From NCBI GenBank assembly GCA_017480035.1, contig JAFVBJ010000003.1:62001-126000 (forward strand): DNA of 64,000 bases, given 5' to 3'. Shown piece by piece: positions 17,510 to 27,527 of this stretch (the first letter of the stretch is position 1; each line of letters starts with the position of its first letter). This DNA comes from Candidatus Saccharimonadota bacterium (GTDB taxonomy: Bacteria; Patescibacteriota; Saccharimonadia; Saccharimonadales; Saccharimonadaceae). Under the pieces are notes generated by a model. The model had not been told where the DNA came from. It did not search any database and saw only the letters and a program-made list of their open reading frames with translations. Both the position numbers and the translations under genes were made by a program.

Positions 17510-18550
17510 TTACAAGATTTTGATTGATTTTTCCGATTTTCGCACAATAATTTTCCCCACATGCTCTAATCTTTTATATTCCCCCTCCGCCTGAATCTCT
17601 ACATTTCCATAATCTGGAAAAACCAACACATCTTCTGTCGAAATGTCTCCCGGCACTCGAGAAAGAATCGCTTTTGCCATAAACGGTGCAAGTTTCAAAA
17701 ATCGATTCAGTTTCCCTGTTGTCGACAGAAAATCTGCCTTGTGTCCATAAAAATTCTTTCCGCCCTTCATCACTTTCGCTACTGAGAGCCCATTCACCGC
17801 CAGATAATCCGAAATCCCTTTCGATTCATCTTCATTCATCGTTTTTACTCTTACCTGAAAAACCCCATTTCTATCATAAGTTTTCGTCGTCGATGAATAT
17901 TTAAACGGTGGGATAAAATTTTTTCGTTTATTCTTAAAATACCATTTTATAAGCGTTCGAATCGAGAACAAAAGCCCCTTATTTCCCTTTTGCAGTTTTT
18001 TTCTCGTTTTTTCCGCATCAAAAATCTCCGTTGATTCCGCAAACATTCCAATCGTGAAATAACACGCCGCATAGCGATAATGTTTTCCATCAATCACCGT
18101 CTCAAGCGGATAAACTTCTTTTCCCGATGCTTTTTTCAAAGTTCGCGCCATATCATTAAAGTTCCCAAACGGTACCGCCGCAAGTCGCACTGCTTTTTTA
18201 GACAACATCGCCCCATTTAACGCGATTGTCGCCGTTCCGTCCCCGCCTGCCGCAACCACAACATCTCCATCAATTAAAATCTTCGCAAGCTCCGCCGCAT
18301 TATCATCCACATCCGTTGGTTTTACTTCATATTTCCCAAACATCGTCCCCGGAATCTTTTGCAAAGGCTTCACTACCTGCTCTTTCACCATTCCCGCCTT
18401 TGACGATCTCGGATTATACACCAAAATCACCCTACGCGTTCGCGCTTTTCCGTCTTCATTCCACCACTCATTCGGCAGCCCCAAAAAATCTGGCTTATCT
18501 TTTTCATAAACCAGCGCAGTAATCTTCTTTTGTATTTCCGAGACTTCCAT
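17510..18550 (-). CDS. Diacylglycerol/lipid kinase family protein
   Basis: The 346-residue protein has the DAGK catalytic domain: ILVYNPRSSK (ATP-binding start), VVAAGGDGTATIALNG (the GGDGT loop) and PFGNFNDMAR, the equivalent of the usual PxGTxNDFAR. This family phosphorylates lipid head groups such as diacylglycerol or undecaprenol, using ATP at the membrane face. It lies between the sigma factor/pilin genes and the pil operon on the same strand; its true lipid cannot be told from sequence. Confidence 0.85.
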   Translation of the reverse strand: MEVSEIQKKITALVYEKDKPDFLGLPNEWWNEDGKARTRRVILVYNPRSSKAGMVKEQVVKPLQKIPGTMFGKYEVKPTDVDDNAAELAKILIDGDVVVAAGGDGTATIALNGAMLSKKAVRLAAVPFGNFNDMARTLKKASGKEVYPLETVIDGKHYRYAACYFTIGMFAESTEIFDAEKTRKKLQKGNKGLLFSIRTLIKWYFKNKRKNFIPPFKYSSTTKTYDRNGVFQVRVKTMNEDESKGISDYLAVNGLSVAKVMKGGKNFYGHKADFLSTTGKLNRFLKLAPFMAKAILSRVPGDISTEDVLVFPDYGNVEIQAEGEYKRLEHVGKIIVRKSEKSIKIL

Positions 18551-18562
18551 AAAAGCCTCTTT

Positions 18563-18877
18563 TTATCGCGCTAACAAACCACCAGGAAGCAAGAACTGCA
18601 AAACACCCCAGAAGAACACCCAAATCACTAATCCAATTATAACTTGCAATAATCTATTTTTTGCTGCCGCAACTTGACCAGCATTATCTCGCGCCGACAT
18701 ATATTGATAGCCAGCGATAATCACACCAATCACTGCTGCCGCCCCAACACCATAAGTCACAACGTTAAGTGCGATACCTAAAAGTTGAAAGAGTGCATCG
18801 CCATTACCACAGCCAGTAACATTCAAAATCGCAGTCTTAGGACAATCGTCTGCGAAGATTTTTATTACATCCATCAT
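18563..18877 (-). CDS. VirB2/TrbC-like pilin-type small membrane protein
   Basis: The 104-residue protein has two strongly hydrophobic segments (about 38-60 and 80-100) separated by a short charged hairpin YMSARDNAGQVAAAKNR. This two-helix topology with Gly/Ala-rich helix 1 is that of VirB2/TrbC pilins and of similar small proteins found widely in CPR genomes. No signal cleavage site is obvious. It is 14 bp downstream of rpoD and 12 bp upstream of the lipid kinase gene. Confidence 0.65.
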   Translation of the reverse strand: MMDVIKIFADDCPKTAILNVTGCGNGDALFQLLGIALNVVTYGVGAAAVIGVIIAGYQYMSARDNAGQVAAAKNRLLQVIIGLVIWVFFWGVLQFLLPGGLLAR

Positions 18878-18891
18878 AGCTAAATTATACC

Positions 18892-19854
18892 CTAATGCAA
18901 ATATTCTTGCAATTTCTTCGTATCCTTATTTTTGCGAAGTTTCGAAAGCGCCTTCGCTTCAATCTGACGAATACGTTCCCTTGTCACCGAAAATTCAGCT
19001 CCAACTTCTTCGAGCGTATGCGGGCGTCCGCCACCAATTCCGAAACGAAGCTTAATGATTTTCTGTTCCCTCTCCGAAAGTGTCGAGATAATCTCCGCGA
19101 GCTGCTCTTTCAGCATCTGATTTGCAGCCGAGTCTTCCGGCGAAACTCTGTCTTCATCTTCAACAAAATCACCGAGCACTGAATCTTCGTCATCACCATC
19201 TTTGCCAACTGATTGATCAAGCGATGCAATGTCTTGTTTAATTCGCATCACATAATCGACTTTCTCGACATCCATATCCATCTCTTTTGCAATTTCTTCA
19301 ATAGTCGGCTCGCGATTCAATTCCGACGTCAATTTCCTCGACGCACGAAGAACTTTATTGATTGTCTCCACCATATGTACCGGAATACGAATCGTACGTG
19401 CTTGGTCTGCAATCGCACGCGTAATCGCCTGTCGAATCCACCATGTCGCATAAGTTGAAAATTTAAATCCTTTATCCGGATCAAATTTCTCAACCGCACG
19501 AAGAAGTCCTGTGTTTCCCTCTTGAATCAAATCGAGAAAATCGAGACCACGCCCAGAATATCTTTTCGCAATCGAAACGACAAGGCGCATATTTGCTTCA
19601 ACCATCTTATCTTTAGCTTTTTTATTACCTTTTGCGGCCTTAACTGCCAATTTCTGCTCTTCTTCTTGCGTCAAAAGTGGAATCTTCCCGATTTCTCGCA
19701 AGTACATTTTAACTGAGTCATCCGCAAATTGATCAACGTTATCCGCCGTAATCTCTAAATCTTCGTCCGAAAGTTCTTCTTCCGCACCAAGCTCAGCCAT
19801 ATCCGGCTCTTGGGGCTCAGCGGCTCCCATCAAAATTTCATCATCACTATCCAT
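18892..19854 (-). CDS. rpoD: Primary sigma factor (sigma-70)
   Basis: The 320-residue protein has an acidic N-terminus, region 1.2 ([16 protein letters not shown]), region 2 ([13 protein letters not shown], then [17 protein letters not shown] for -10 melting and recognition), region 3, and region 4 ([31 protein letters not shown]). Region 1.1 is nearly absent and no non-conserved insert is present, as in compact Gram-positive-type factors. The strong extended -10 pattern seen across the window fits a housekeeping sigma that tolerates weak -35 boxes. Confidence 0.96.
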   Translation of the reverse strand: MDSDDEILMGAAEPQEPDMAELGAEEELSDEDLEITADNVDQFADDSVKMYLREIGKIPLLTQEEEQKLAVKAAKGNKKAKDKMVEANMRLVVSIAKRYSGRGLDFLDLIQEGNTGLLRAVEKFDPDKGFKFSTYATWWIRQAITRAIADQARTIRIPVHMVETINKVLRASRKLTSELNREPTIEEIAKEMDMDVEKVDYVMRIKQDIASLDQSVGKDGDDEDSVLGDFVEDEDRVSPEDSAANQMLKEQLAEIISTLSEREQKIIKLRFGIGGGRPHTLEEVGAEFSVTRERIRQIEAKALSKLRKNKDTKKLQEYLH

Positions 19855-19893
19855 TACAAAGAATATACCTTAAATCTGTCAAAAAATCAAGCA

Positions 19894-20544
19894 TCACCAC
19901 AAAATCCCCTCTTTCCCATGTTCCTCTAAATACTTATTCGCTTTCGAAAATGGTTTCGAACCAAAAAATCCGTTGTGCGCCGAAAGCGGCGACGGGTGTG
20001 CCGACTCTAAAACGAGGTGTTTTTTCGTATCAATCAACTTCTTTTTATTCCTCGCATCTCTTCCCCAAAGAATAAAAACTAAATTCTCTTTCTCAGCATT
20101 CAGATATTTTATCACTGCCTCCGTAAATTCTTCCCAGCCTTTTCCTCTGTGCGATCCCGCCTTATGCGCCTCCACCGTCAGTACATTATTTAGCATCAAA
20201 ACTCCTTGCTTTTGCCAAGGCACTAAACTTCCGTTAGAATTCGCATGCTTCCCTAAATCCGCATCAATCTCTTTATATATATTAATAAGACTTGGCGGCA
20301 TATAATTATTTTTCGCCGAAATCGAAAACGCAAGACCGTCCGCCACCCCCGGCGTATGATATGGATCTTGCCCCAAAATCACAACTTTAACATCCGAAAG
20401 GTCTGTCGAAAACGCCCGAAAAACATACTGTTTTGGCGGGAAAATCGTCTTTTTTTCATATTCCTCATGCAAAAACTTACTAAGTTCCACAAAATACGGC
20501 TTACTAAATTCCGATTTTAAAAACGGTTTCCAACTTTCGTGCAT
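19894..20544 (-). CDS. ung: Uracil-DNA glycosylase, family 1
   Basis: Removes uracil from DNA. The 216-residue enzyme contains GQDPYHTPGVADGLAFS (catalytic Asp in GQDPYH), NNVLTVE, FILWGRDA and HPSPLSAHNGFFG (the Leu-intercalation loop). Length matches the family (about 220). It lies 6 bp after tmk and in the same cluster as tdk, giving a small thymidine/uracil handling group. Confidence 0.96.
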   Translation of the reverse strand: MHESWKPFLKSEFSKPYFVELSKFLHEEYEKKTIFPPKQYVFRAFSTDLSDVKVVILGQDPYHTPGVADGLAFSISAKNNYMPPSLINIYKEIDADLGKHANSNGSLVPWQKQGVLMLNNVLTVEAHKAGSHRGKGWEEFTEAVIKYLNAEKENLVFILWGRDARNKKKLIDTKKHLVLESAHPSPLSAHNGFFGSKPFSKANKYLEEHGKEGILW

Positions 20545-20550
20545 AAATCC

Positions 20551-21162
20551 CTAAACCTCAAATAACTTCTTCAAATCTTCGAAAACTTCCTCAACCGTCC
20601 CCGCAGCATCAAGCGTCGGCACCTCAAATTCTTTCGCCACTTTAAGATATCCCGTATTCACTTTTTTCTGGAATTCATCCGGTTGCGACTTCCAGACCTC
20701 GTCAGTTCGCCCTTGCTTCCCAAGTCTTTTCGCCCGCGCTTCATCCGAAAGCGTAAAAATCACCTGTTTGTCCGGATGAAAATATCTCTCTGGCATCACA
20801 TTTTTATGAATTTTTCGAATAAAAGTCCTCGAAACTCCGGCCGCATACCCCTCATAAATCAACGTCGAGAACCAACTCCTCGTCGTAATCACGACATCTC
20901 CGGCCCTCAAGGCCGGTTCCGCCAATTTTCGCCACTGCTCATAGCGATTAATGAGATACATCATTACTCGCGTTTTATGGTCAATATCCTGCTTAGACCC
21001 ATAAGTCAGTTTCGCAATTTCCGCGATAAACGGGTCTTCGCTCGCCGTTCCCGATTCTGCATAATGCACCACGGTCTTTCCTTGCGAACGCAAATATTCC
21101 GCAAGCAATTTTGCCTGCGTGTCTTTTCCTGTCGCGTCCTGTCCCTCAATCACAATAAACAT
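20551..21162 (-). CDS. tmk: Thymidylate kinase
   Basis: Phosphorylates dTMP to dTDP. The 203-residue enzyme opens FIVIEGQDATGKDTQAK (P-loop GxxxxGK), with a DR-like segment replaced by TTRSWFSTLIYEGYAAG and a lid region RAKRLGKQGRTDE. The canonical DRY/DRF motif is altered to RSW, so the catalytic Arg placement should be examined in a structure model. It is placed next to thymidine kinase, consistent with nucleoside salvage in a host-dependent cell. Confidence 0.85.
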   Translation of the reverse strand: MFIVIEGQDATGKDTQAKLLAEYLRSQGKTVVHYAESGTASEDPFIAEIAKLTYGSKQDIDHKTRVMMYLINRYEQWRKLAEPALRAGDVVITTRSWFSTLIYEGYAAGVSRTFIRKIHKNVMPERYFHPDKQVIFTLSDEARAKRLGKQGRTDEVWKSQPDEFQKKVNTGYLKVAKEFEVPTLDAAGTVEEVFEDLKKLFEV

Positions 21163-21170
21163 ACTTCCTC

Positions 21171-21431
21171 CTAATAAAAACTCACCTCGTGATAATCAAT
21201 CGATTTCGGCATAATTAAAATCTCATATTTATTCCCAACAGTTCCCACTTTCATTGAACAAGTCAATGTCCTATCCATCCCATGAAACACTACATAATTA
21301 TAGTCCCCTCTTGAAAAATGATAATCAATATTCTCCACTTCTCTCACCCCTCCAAGTTGGTACCTTTCCGCCACTTCTCTTTTTAAGACTTCCAAATCCG
21401 CTTCTGAAATCACAATCGTCTCTTGCCTCAT
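21171..21431 (-). CDS. Small hypothetical protein between tdk and tmk
   Basis: No family recognised. The start at 21431 (MRQETIVISEAD) follows AGGAGGGAAAGAA and its ATG overlaps the tdk TGA stop by 4 bp, so it is translationally coupled to tdk. The 86-residue product is probably alpha/beta with a helix (EADLEVLKREVAERY) and strands around YNYVVFHG and YEILIMPK; no membrane segment. Its fixed place in a nucleotide-salvage operon suggests an accessory role, which is inference. Confidence 0.7.
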   Translation of the reverse strand: MRQETIVISEADLEVLKREVAERYQLGGVREVENIDYHFSRGDYNYVVFHGMDRTLTCSMKVGTVGNKYEILIMPKSIDYHEVSFY

Positions 21432-22030
21432 TTCTTTCCCTCCTGATATTCTGCAAAACATTTTGGACAGATCGCACGATATTCAATCTTTGTTTTTCCA
21501 TCATCAATTAAAACATCCGGCCCCTTTGACACAAATTTCCCGTTTAAAAATCTCGCATTACAAGTCGCTTTTCTTCCACACTCGCAAATTGTCTTAATCT
21601 CGTCAATATCATGCGCAATCTGGAGCAACCTTGTCGCCCCCTCAAATCCTCCATCCGTCAATCGGAAATTCAACCTGAGTCCATACGCCATCACCGGAAT
21701 ATTAAACTCTGTCACCACTTTCATCAATTCATCAACTTGTTTTGCCGTCAAAAACTGCGCTTCATCAACCAACACACATGCGACATTTTTTCGCCACTTC
21801 TTCAAATTTTTCGAAACGAACTGAAAAATATCATCGTCTTTTGAAAAACAAAAATCAACTTTCCTTTCCGGCCCAATGCGCGTCAAAAGTTTCTCTCCAT
21901 TTTTCGTGTCCGTTTTCGGTTTCATAACAAGTACTTTATGCCCGCGTTCTTCATAATTAAATGCCACCTGGAGAAGTTGCATTGTTTTTCCGCACCCCAT
22001 CGCTCCATATCTGAAATATAACTTCGACAT
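21428..22030 (-). CDS. tdk: Thymidine kinase
   Basis: Salvages thymidine to dTMP. The start at 22030 (MSKLYFRYGAMGCGKT) is preceded by AAGAGGTAAT; a longer frame upstream adds 40 residues with no family match. Walker A GAMGCGKTMQLL, Walker B-like CVLVDEAQFL, lasso-loop ATRLLQIAHDIDEIKT, and four zinc cysteines (CECGRKATCNAR ... CPKC) are visible. At 200 residues the length is normal for type II TK. It is first gene of tdk-x-tmk-ung. Confidence 0.95.
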   Translation of the reverse strand: MSKLYFRYGAMGCGKTMQLLQVAFNYEERGHKVLVMKPKTDTKNGEKLLTRIGPERKVDFCFSKDDDIFQFVSKNLKKWRKNVACVLVDEAQFLTAKQVDELMKVVTEFNIPVMAYGLRLNFRLTDGGFEGATRLLQIAHDIDEIKTICECGRKATCNARFLNGKFVSKGPDVLIDDGKTKIEYRAICPKCFAEYQEGKK

Positions 22031-22066
22031 ATTACCTCTTTCTCTATATATTATATACCACTGTGT

Positions 22067-22072
22067 TATAAT
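22067..22072 (+). promoter_or_regulatory. Extended -10 promoter giving a leaderless mRNA
   Basis: TGTTATAAT ends 7 nt before the ATG at 22080, so the transcript should start at or within a base or two of the start codon. Confidence 0.65.
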
Positions 22073-22079
22073 TTCTTTA

Positions 22080-23204
22080 ATGAAAGCGTCAAAAAATTCA
22101 AAATTCAGCTTCAAAAATCTCATTTTTACCCTCATTTGTCTTATCCTCATCGCCGCTTCTGTCCTCGCCCAAATCCTCTTGACAAAAAACCAATCCGAAA
22201 CAAAAAAGTCTGATGAGATCTCTCTTGAAGAGTCTCAAGCCACCGAGGAAAAGAAAAAGCCCGTCACTCTAAGTTTCGTTGGCGATGTTTCTCTTGCCGA
22301 CAACTGGCATATCGCCCCCAAATATGACGAACGCGGTGGTATAAAAGGAATTCTCGGTGAAAATATCTTAAAAATCATGACCGAAAGTGATTTCATGGTT
22401 GCAAATTCCGAATTTACCGTCAGCACTCGCGGCACCGCCTTAAACAAACTTTACACTTTTCGCGCCAAACCTGGACGCTTAAAAATTTATTTTGAAATGG
22501 GAGTCGACCTCGTCTCTCTCGCCAACAACCACGTCTACGATTACGGCGAAATCGCTTTTCTCGACATGCTTGAAGCTTTCGAAAAATACGAAATTCCTCA
22601 TGTTGGCGCCGGACGTAATCTTGCCGAAGCCGAAAAAGCCTACATCACCGAAATTGGTGGTTATAAATTTGCTTTCGTCGCTGCTACTCGTGCCGAGAAA
22701 AATATCGTCACCGCCGGTGCTACCGAAAATTCCCCAGGCGTTTTTCGCTGCTACGACTCGTCTGAGATGATTCGCGTCATCAAAGAACTCAAAAAAGATG
22801 AGTCAATCGATTTTATTATCCCGCAAATTCACTTCGGTCGCGAAAATTCTCACAATCTTGAGAAAGAACAAGTTGAATCCGCCAAAGCTTACATTGACGC
22901 CGGCGCCGACGCCGTTGTTGGTCATCACGCCCACGTTCTTCAAGGCGTCGAAATTTACAAAGATAAACCCATCATCTATAATCTCGGCAATTTTCTCTTC
23001 AACCAAGAAGTTGTCGATACCGCCATGTTCCAATTCAAAATCACCGGATCTGGCGAACTTGAATACTATATGCTTCCCGCTCTCCAAAAAGATTATAAAA
23101 CCGAGCTTGTCGACGGCTCAAAAAAACAACAAATTATCAAAGATTTAAACTCTTGGAGCGTCAACGCTAAAATCGACGACACTGGCAAAATCATTAAATC
23201 TTAG
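22080..23204 (+). CDS. CapA-family phosphoesterase (PGA_cap), membrane anchored
   Basis: The 374-residue protein has an N-terminal membrane helix (about 17-37) and an outside metallophosphatase-like fold: TLSFVGDVSLADNW (metal Asp), VANSEFTVS (Asn), SLANNHVYDYG, PQIHFGREN and GHHAHVLQGVEIY, ending with YNLGNFLFNQ. CapA-like proteins take part in poly-gamma-glutamate or other surface polymer metabolism, but many are uncharacterised. It is transcribed from its own leaderless promoter, divergent from tdk, and ends overlapping the ABC exporter gene tail to tail. Confidence 0.87.
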   Translation: MKASKNSKFSFKNLIFTLICLILIAASVLAQILLTKNQSETKKSDEISLEESQATEEKKKPVTLSFVGDVSLADNWHIAPKYDERGGIKGILGENILKIMTESDFMVANSEFTVSTRGTALNKLYTFRAKPGRLKIYFEMGVDLVSLANNHVYDYGEIAFLDMLEAFEKYEIPHVGAGRNLAEAEKAYITEIGGYKFAFVAATRAEKNIVTAGATENSPGVFRCYDSSEMIRVIKELKKDESIDFIIPQIHFGRENSHNLEKEQVESAKAYIDAGADAVVGHHAHVLQGVEIYKDKPIIYNLGNFLFNQEVVDTAMFQFKITGSGELEYYMLPALQKDYKTELVDGSKKQQIIKDLNSWSVNAKIDDTGKIIKS

Positions 23205-24994
23205 CTATCCGCAAACTGCGAATTATAAAGTTCTGCATAAAATCCATTCATCGCAAGCAAATCTTCGTGTTTTCCCTGCTCGATAATATTTCCATCTTTC
23301 ATCACCAGAATCAAATCCGCATTTCGAATCGTCGAAAGCCTATGTGCAATCACAAACGACGTTCGTCCTTTCGTCAATTTCGAAAATGCGTCTTGAATCA
23401 TTTTTTCCGTTCTCGTATCAACATTTGATGTCGCCTCATCAAGAATCATCATCGGCGGATTCGCCACCATCGCTCGCGCAATCGTGAGAAGTTGTTTTTC
23501 TCCCGCCGAAATATTATCCGAATCTTCATCAATCGTCGTCGAAAGTCCCTTTGGCAACGAATCGATAAAGTGCGAAATTCCCGCCGTCTTTACAGCTTTT
23601 TTTACTTCTTCGTCTGGAATATTCTTGCCCGCGCCGTATTTCAAGTTATTCATAATCGTATCCGAGAACAACCATGTATCCTGCAGAACCATTCCAAACA
23701 GTTTTCGCACATCCGCTCTTCTCATGTCTCGAATCGGTTCCCCATCAATCGTAATATATCCCGAATCTGGCTCATAAAATCTCATCAAAAGATTTACGAT
23801 TGTTGTTTTTCCTGCCCCAGTCGGACCAACAATCGCCACTTGCATTCCCGGCTCAATTTTCGCCGAAAAGTTTCGAATAATCGGTTTTTCTTTATCATAT
23901 GAAAAGTTTACATCATGAAATTCGACTTCACCTACCACTTCACTCGGCGAAACCAAAATCGCATCTTCATCATCCCGCGGTTCCTCCTCGGCATCAAGAA
24001 ATTCAAACACTCTTTCCGCCGCTGCCGCAATTTGTTGAATTGTCGCCGAAAGTTGCGCCACTTCCGTAATCGGACGATTAAACTGATTCACATATTGAAT
24101 AAACGCTTGTACATTTCCAATCGTAATCTTCCCAAGAATTGCAAACCATCCTCCAAGCATACAGATTAACACATACGCCAGATGTGTAAATATATGTGTA
24201 ATCGGAAATGGCAGTCCTCCAAAGAACTGACTCTTCCAGCTCGCTTCATAAAGTTTCTCATTTGCATCCGTAAACTCCGCAAGCGTCTTTTTCTCGTGCG
24301 TATTTGCCTTGATAATCAACTGCCCTGTATAATCTTCCTCAATTCTCGAGTTCAGTTCTCCAAGAATTGTGCGTTGTTTCTTAAAATACCTTTGCGATTT
24401 ATCTGCAATTCGCTTCACAAAAATCGTCGAAACCGGAATCGCGATAATCGCAATCAAAGATAGTGGAATTGAAATCATCAACATCATCGAGAGAATTCCG
24501 ATAATCGTCACAACTGAGGTCACAATATCCGCCACTGTCGACGCAAGCTCCATCGAAACCGAATCAACATCATTCGTCATTCGGCTCATCACGTCTCCGA
24601 TTTTCACTTTATCAAAATAGCTCATCGGCAATCTCGAAATTTTTGCCAAAATTTTCTCGCGCATTGACTTTGAAAATTTCGCCGATACTCGCATCAACAT
24701 CACTTCTTTAATATAGCCAATTATCCCCGAAGTCACATAAAGCACTATTAAAGTGACGACTAACCGGATAATCTCATCCCACAAAATTCCTTTACCTTCC
24801 GCAATCGAAGTCGTCGCGCTCGTCGTAATCATCCCGAGCAGCATCGGCCCAAAAATCGTCAAAAGCACCGAAATCGCCGAAAGCATCACCGAAACAATAA
24901 TCGCCGTTCTATACGGTTTAATCTCCGGAATAAACCGTATCAACGTCTTCTTAAAATTCTTCGGTTTTTGTCCATTTCCTCTAGGCCCTGGCAT
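23201..24994 (-). CDS. ABC exporter half-transporter, multidrug/lipid type (canonical ATPase)
   Basis: A 597-residue fused permease-ATPase: six membrane helices (30-330) then a nucleotide-binding domain with Walker A VGPTGAGKTT, signature NISAGEKQ, Walker B MILDEATSNVD with catalytic Glu, and H-loop IAHRLST. It overlaps the upstream half-transporter gene by 14 bp, so the two very likely form a heterodimer of the LmrCD/TM287-288 kind. Confidence 0.93.
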   Translation of the reverse strand: MPGPRGNGQKPKNFKKTLIRFIPEIKPYRTAIIVSVMLSAISVLLTIFGPMLLGMITTSATTSIAEGKGILWDEIIRLVVTLIVLYVTSGIIGYIKEVMLMRVSAKFSKSMREKILAKISRLPMSYFDKVKIGDVMSRMTNDVDSVSMELASTVADIVTSVVTIIGILSMMLMISIPLSLIAIIAIPVSTIFVKRIADKSQRYFKKQRTILGELNSRIEEDYTGQLIIKANTHEKKTLAEFTDANEKLYEASWKSQFFGGLPFPITHIFTHLAYVLICMLGGWFAILGKITIGNVQAFIQYVNQFNRPITEVAQLSATIQQIAAAAERVFEFLDAEEEPRDDEDAILVSPSEVVGEVEFHDVNFSYDKEKPIIRNFSAKIEPGMQVAIVGPTGAGKTTIVNLLMRFYEPDSGYITIDGEPIRDMRRADVRKLFGMVLQDTWLFSDTIMNNLKYGAGKNIPDEEVKKAVKTAGISHFIDSLPKGLSTTIDEDSDNISAGEKQLLTIARAMVANPPMMILDEATSNVDTRTEKMIQDAFSKLTKGRTSFVIAHRLSTIRNADLILVMKDGNIIEQGKHEDLLAMNGFYAELYNSQFADS

Positions 24995-26744
24995 CTTCTA
25001 GCTCCTTCCTGTATTCTTCCTCTGAAAGTTGCGATTCACAAATCTCCTGATATGCTTTACAATCTCGAATCAAATCTTTATGTTTCCCCTTTCCAACAAC
25101 TTTTCCTTTATCAAGCACCACAATTTGTTCTGCATCTCGAATCGTCGAAACTCTCTGTGCCACAATGAGCGTCACCGAATTTTTCGTCACCGGCTTTAAT
25201 GCTTCGCGTAATTTCTTATCAGTTTTCATATCAAGCGCCGAAAATGCATCATCAAAGATATAAATTTCTGGATTTTTTGCCACTACGCGTGCAATCGAAA
25301 GCCTCTGCCTTTGTCCGCCTGAAACATTCGTCCCTGCTTCAACAATTTTCGCATCAAATTTATCCGGCAATTTCGAAATAAATTCGCTCGCCTGCGCAAT
25401 TTCCGCCGCTTCTTTCATCCGTTTTTCATCTTCTACATCCACCCCAAATAAAATATTGCTTTTCACAGTCCCCGAAAACAAAAATCCTTTTTGCGGTACA
25501 TATCCAATTTTTTTCATTAAGCCCTTTGCCGAATATTCTCGTATGTCAATTCCATCAACCAAGACTGCCCCTTCCGTCACATCATAAAATCTCGGAATAA
25601 GATTTATCAAGGTTGATTTTCCAGAACCAGTCGAACCAATAAACGCTGTCGTTTCTCCCGCCTTCGCGACAAACGACACGTTTGAAAGCACTTCATCGTC
25701 CGCTCCAGCATACTTAAAACTTACATTCTTAAATTCCACCGACGGCGCCGAAACCCTGTCCCCGCCGCCTTGTTTTTTCCAAACAATTTTAGGTTTCGTC
25801 CCCAGCACCTCTTCGATACGTTTCGCCGACACCGATGCTCTCGGCACCATCACAAACAACACTGCGAGGAACAAGAATGACATAATAACTTGTGTTGCAT
25901 ATTGCATAAATGCCATCATCTTCCCGAGATATGTTCCATCTGCTTCAAGTAGTGTCACACCAATCCAGATACAAAGCAGGCTTGTCCCATTAAAGATAAA
26001 CATCATCAGTGGCGATTCTAATCCCATCACTGTCCCGATGAAGAAATCTGTCTTCCTAATTTTTGTATTTGTCTTATCAAATTTCCTCGCCTCATAATCT
26101 TCGTTATTAAACGCGCGAATCACTCGAAGTCCAGTCAAATTCTCTCGCGTTAAAAGGTTTACCTTGTCAATCAACTTCTGATAAAGCATAAACTTCGGCA
26201 TCACAATCGAAAGAATTGTAATAATCAGCACTAATAGGACTGTCACTGAAAGTGCAATAATCCAAGTCATATCTGGCGCAAGCTGCACCGCCTCGAAAAT
26301 CGCTCCAATCGCCATAATCGGCGCTCGAAGCATCATCGAAAGCATCATCACAAGCGTTTGTTGCACTGTCGAAATGTCATTCGTCGTACGCGTAATCAAA
26401 CTTGCCGTCGAAAAATTATCAATTTCCGAAATCGAAAACGACAAAATTTTCTTAAACATCTCATCTCGAATATCTCGCCCAATCGCCGCGCCGAGTTTTG
26501 CCGAGAAATACGACGATGAAAGTGCCCCTAGCGCCGAGATAAGCGTCCATACCAACATCCTCGCTCCAGTAAAGATGATAAATCCCATGTCACCAGCACC
26601 ATTATTTGCCATGACACCATCATTCACAATCTGCGACATCAAAGTCGGTAGTCTCAGGACTCCATACGCTTGCAACCCAACAGAAACCACAAGCACAATC
26701 GCCTGCAAATAATACGGACGCAGATACCTCAACATCTTAAACAT
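24981..26744 (-). CDS. ABC exporter half-transporter (degenerate ATPase site)
   Basis: The 587-residue partner has Walker A GSTGSGKST and signature VSGGQRQRLSIA, but Walker B reads IYIFDDAFSALD, with Asp in place of the catalytic Glu, and the switch His is replaced by Gln (VAQRVST). This is the asymmetric arrangement known from heterodimeric ABC exporters, where one composite site is inactive. The N-terminal half has six membrane helices. Confidence 0.93.
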   Translation of the reverse strand: MFKMLRYLRPYYLQAIVLVVSVGLQAYGVLRLPTLMSQIVNDGVMANNGAGDMGFIIFTGARMLVWTLISALGALSSSYFSAKLGAAIGRDIRDEMFKKILSFSISEIDNFSTASLITRTTNDISTVQQTLVMMLSMMLRAPIMAIGAIFEAVQLAPDMTWIIALSVTVLLVLIITILSIVMPKFMLYQKLIDKVNLLTRENLTGLRVIRAFNNEDYEARKFDKTNTKIRKTDFFIGTVMGLESPLMMFIFNGTSLLCIWIGVTLLEADGTYLGKMMAFMQYATQVIMSFLFLAVLFVMVPRASVSAKRIEEVLGTKPKIVWKKQGGGDRVSAPSVEFKNVSFKYAGADDEVLSNVSFVAKAGETTAFIGSTGSGKSTLINLIPRFYDVTEGAVLVDGIDIREYSAKGLMKKIGYVPQKGFLFSGTVKSNILFGVDVEDEKRMKEAAEIAQASEFISKLPDKFDAKIVEAGTNVSGGQRQRLSIARVVAKNPEIYIFDDAFSALDMKTDKKLREALKPVTKNSVTLIVAQRVSTIRDAEQIVVLDKGKVVGKGKHKDLIRDCKAYQEICESQLSEEEYRKELEDARA

Positions 26745-26772
26745 ATAACTAAACCATTATAACACAAATTTT

Positions 26773-27288
26773 TTACTTATTCATCTTACAAACATTCAAA
26801 TTCCAAAGTCCAATCCTTCTCCTTTTTGCGGATGCTTGAGCTGCAAGATACGTATTTCGAAAGACATAATTATTCGCATAATATTTATATTCCCTCGCAT
26901 ATCCTCCAAACACCATTAAATAATCCACATCCATTACTCCCAGATACACATATCGCAGTAACCTACCATATTTATCCTTATTCCCCGACAAAACATCCGC
27001 TCTCAAAGTCACATACTTCCCTGTCAACATTCTCGACAAATACGTTTTCGATTGTTGCGCAAAACATCCCGCTTTCGTTGTTGCTTTTGACGACAATTCC
27101 GGCGCATCTATCCCAATCATCCGCACAGGCACCGTTTTATTCCCATCCTTCACACGAATCGTGTCACCATCCGTCACCGAAACTACTTTATATGTTTTCG
27201 ACGCCGCCGCAGCATTCCCGCTCGACGAAACAGTGCCAAAAATCGCCAGTGCTCCGATAAAAATCGACAGAGTTAAAACTTTTTTCAT
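26773..27288 (-). CDS. Secreted thermonuclease-like nuclease (SNase fold)
   Basis: The 171-residue protein has a cleavable signal peptide (1-28, ending in SSSGNAAAAS) and a staphylococcal-nuclease domain: VTDGDTIRV, RMIGIDAPEL (Arg and Asp of the active site), KYGRLLRYVYL (second Arg) and a C-terminal helix. SNases cut DNA and RNA with calcium. For an epibiont, an outside nuclease could feed the tdk/tmk salvage genes nearby or support DNA uptake (inference). Confidence 0.9.
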   Translation of the reverse strand: MKKVLTLSIFIGALAIFGTVSSSGNAAAASKTYKVVSVTDGDTIRVKDGNKTVPVRMIGIDAPELSSKATTKAGCFAQQSKTYLSRMLTGKYVTLRADVLSGNKDKYGRLLRYVYLGVMDVDYLMVFGGYAREYKYYANNYVFRNTYLAAQASAKRRRIGLWNLNVCKMNK

Positions 27289-27527
27289 ATTACCTCCTTT
27301 TATTTACAGCGCCGCATTTTATCAAATTTTTTTCATTACGCAAGCATAAGCGTTTTCTAACAGAGAGAAAAACCATAAGCACAAAGCAAAATAAATAACC
27401 ATAACCATTATAAAATGTCATTTTTCGACTCTCCACCTCTGTTTTTTGTGTACATTTTTCCTTAAAACTAGCAAAAAATTATAAACTGTGATATAATACT
27501 TGAAAATTAAAGGTTAGATTTTGTATT

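Noticed and set aside
21428-22150. Thymidine kinase with a 40-residue N-terminal extension
   Set aside because: The extension overlaps the divergent promoter region, and the ribosome-binding site and P-loop spacing favour the start at 22030.
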